In this document: one piece after another, positions 62,501 to 64,000 of the stretch
Layout of the letters: the number at the start of each line of letters is the position of its first letter
Numbering within the stretch: the stretch's first letter is position 1
Source of the DNA: Verrucomicrobiaceae bacterium
GTDB lineage: Bacteria > Verrucomicrobiota > Verrucomicrobiia > Verrucomicrobiales > Verrucomicrobiaceae
Length of the DNA stretch: 64,000 nucleotides
NCBI GenBank assembly: GCA_019694165.1
Contig: JAIBCL010000027.1
Coordinates: forward strand, 1-64,000
Direction of reading: 5' to 3'
Notes under the pieces: model-generated
Seen by the model: only the letters and a program-made list of their open reading frames with translations
Told to the model about the DNA's origin: nothing
Database searches by the model: none
Program-made: the position numbers and the translations under genes

Positions 62501-64000
62501 GCCCTGCCGCGATAGCACCCGGATCGTCGGCCGACGAATCCGCAGGTCAGGTTCCGGGCTGTCGCGCCAGAGCCGGAGACTGGTCGGGTGCCGTGCCGGG
62601 GCCGCGCGGGATTCCATTCGAGTTTGCTCTCCGACCGGACGCACCGTCCGCCCGCCCCGCCACAAATCCACGGGCGGATATCGACCGGCTCGTCAATGAA
62701 TTGCAACACCATGCGCGCGACCCGGATGCCGTCAGGCAGGCGGCGGGCATGTTGCGCCAGACGATAGAGACCTCCTTGTGGCAGAGCGCCCGTCAGACGC
62801 ACAGCCGGCTGCCGTTGATCCATGCGGAACTCTTTGGCCGCGCGGCGGCGCTTTTCATCGTGGAGCGCCTCCGCTGGCTCGCGAGCATCATGCGGGAGTG
62901 GCTGGTGATGCTGAGTTCACCCCGGCGCGCATGGTGGGCGGTGCAGGCGGCCTGGAACGGGGATGACGTGGCCGGGCGCGTGCGCGAGAAGGCCGCCTGG
63001 CACCGGGTGGATGAGGTGGCGGTTTTCGAGCGTCAGTCACGCGCGCCTCTCGTGCGGATGGGGCATGAAGTGCCGCGCGACGAAGATGATTGGATCGCGA
63101 GCACGCCGATCTTCAGCGTCCTTCCCCGCCGCCCAGCCGGCAGGGAAGGGGACGATGATCGTGCCGCCGAACACGAGGAAGACAAGACGCCGGTGCACTC
63201 CCTGGTCGTCTTCGGCGAGCGATGCGAGATCACTGCTCGCGTCACCGGGCACGCGCCGGCGGGCCTCAAGATGGAGCTTCAGGCACTCTGCGCCGCGGCG
63301 GACTCTGTGCTCGGGGATCAGGATGCAGGCCGCGCGGAGAAAGTGTTCCGCATCAAGCAGATCGTCTCACCGGTGCTCAAAGAGGCGCGACCGCGCGTGG
63401 CGGAGCGGATTTGGAATCCGCTGGTGATCCTGGCCGTATTCCTTCTGGCTGGGGCGGCATTGCTGGGCTGCGCGGGAGTGCAGCACCTGCGCTGGCTGGG
63501 CGTGGTGCGGCAGGTCGATGCCGAGCCTGGCATCGAGGTGCTGTCGCATTCATCGCTCTGGGGCCATCGGGAACTCGAGATTCTGCGTGATCCGCTCGCC
63601 GCGGATGTCGGCGTCGTGCTCCAGCGCCTCGGTGTCGATCCCGCGTCGATCGCGGTGACCGAGCGCTCCTTCATTTCCGCGGATGCGCCGTTGTCGGCCG
63701 CGCGCGAGCACAGGGAGTCGGACCTCACGAGGCAGCTCACGCACGAGACCATGGATGCCAGATCACGTCAGTCGTCCGCGAGCACACGACTTGATGACAA
63801 GACGACTGTCGCCGCGCCCGTCACCGCATTGCGTCGGCAGATACTCGATGACGTCCGCCTCGATGTGCTGCGCTCCACGCTCGAACTGCCTGGCGAGCTT
63901 GAGATGTCCCTGGACGACGGGCACCTCACCGCCCGCGGCGCGCTCAGCGAGCCGGCTTATACGCGCCTGGCCCGTGCGTCGGAACGGCTCGTGTGGTTGA
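62497..64000 (+). CDS. Large single-pass membrane protein (runs off the window)
   Basis: Open frame from the ATG at 62497 to the last base, at least 501 codons with no stop. The N-terminal part is disordered, followed by helical segments (RADIDRLVNELQHHARD; ALFIVERLRWLASIMREWLV). It has one clear transmembrane helix (NPLVILAVFLLAGAALLGCAGV, about residues 309-330). After the membrane the sequence forms alternating strands and helices. The last visible part (LPGELEMSLDDGHLTARGAL) resembles the start of BON/OmpA-associated domains found before OmpA-like C-termini. The overlap with the coiled-coil gene indicates a coupled pair. Function unknown; the downstream end would be decisive. Confidence 0.75.
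   Translation, partial: MSPAAIAPGSSADESAGQVPGCRARAGDWSGAVPGPRGIPFEFALRPDAPSARPATNPRADIDRLVNELQHHARDPDAVRQAAGMLRQTIETSLWQSARQTHSRLPLIHAELFGRAAALFIVERLRWLASIMREWLVMLSSPRRAWWAVQAAWNGDDVAGRVREKAAWHRVDEVAVFERQSRAPLVRMGHEVPRDEDDWIASTPIFSVLPRRPAGREGDDDRAAEHEEDKTPVHSLVVFGERCEITARVTGHAPAGLKMELQALCAAADSVLGDQDAGRAEKVFRIKQIVSPVLKEARPRVAERIWNPLVILAVFLLAGAALLGCAGVQHLRWLGVVRQVDAEPGIEVLSHSSLWGHRELEILRDPLAADVGVVLQRLGVDPASIAVTERSFISADAPLSAAREHRESDLTRQLTHETMDARSRQSSASTRLDDKTTVAAPVTALRRQILDDVRLDVLRSTLELPGELEMSLDDGHLTARGALSEPAYTRLARASERLVWL

Overview
The window is high-GC bacterial DNA and reads as a member of the Verrucomicrobiota (PVC superphylum). The evidence is the mix of families typical of that group. These include DUF1080 / 3-keto-disaccharide hydrolase proteins, a DUF1552 protein, a Pirellula/Verrucomicrobium-type haem-binding C-terminus fused to a sugar-dehydrogenase-like propeller, Tat-exported TIM-barrel proteins, ELWxxDGT-repeat giant proteins with choice-of-anchor D (ASH) domains, and a PVC-style C-terminal tail. 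No rRNA, tRNA or CRISPR array was seen.

Layout. 1-7770: the 3' part of a giant surface protein with two in-register 17-unit ELW repeat blocks. 7785-11260: a SNF2 helicase and a four-helix-bundle gene sandwiched between two palindromic repeats. 11258-15260: alpha/beta hydrolase, der, pgsA and a membrane protein (minus strand). 15274-17625: an octahaem cytochrome/HEAT/TPR protein. 17763-27653: secreted esterase, DUF1552, NTF2-like protein, site-2 protease, M20 peptidase, EF-hand/GGP protein, RlmI-like methyltransferase and dihaem peroxidase. 27854-32512: a 1552-residue DUF1080-dehydrogenase-HEAT-LamG-cytochrome fusion. 32523-37624: L,D-transpeptidase, a LamG-like protein and a three-gene ebo cluster (eboE-eboC-eboD). 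37818-43585: SGNH hydrolase, lone LolD-type ATPase, Xer recombinase, two Cys-rich secreted peptides, a histidine kinase and an SDR. 43733-51547: a MacAB-TolC-type export operon and an ABC-F protein. 51948-56300: four co-directional genes resembling a lysis cassette (subtilase, possible subtilase propeptide/inhibitor, chitosanase-like/M15 wall hydrolase, holin-like membrane protein). 56770-61321: tandem-DUF1080 protein, a small-basic/TIR-or-NDT-like gene pair, a TIM-barrel protein and KamA. 61511-64000: a coiled-coil protein translationally coupled to a membrane protein that runs off the window.

The most unusual signal is a population of palindromic elements. Five lie inside the single 1552-residue gene (27854-32512) without breaking its reading frame. 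One of these five belongs to the same purine-rich family as the two palindromes that flank the four-helix-bundle gene at 10561-11166. This suggests a non-autonomous palindromic element, possibly linked to the four-helix-bundle protein, that tolerates in-frame insertion into coding sequence, much as Rickettsia palindromic elements do. The second candidate system is the 51.9-56.3 kb lysis-like operon, with a basic-peptide/TIR-like pair nearby.
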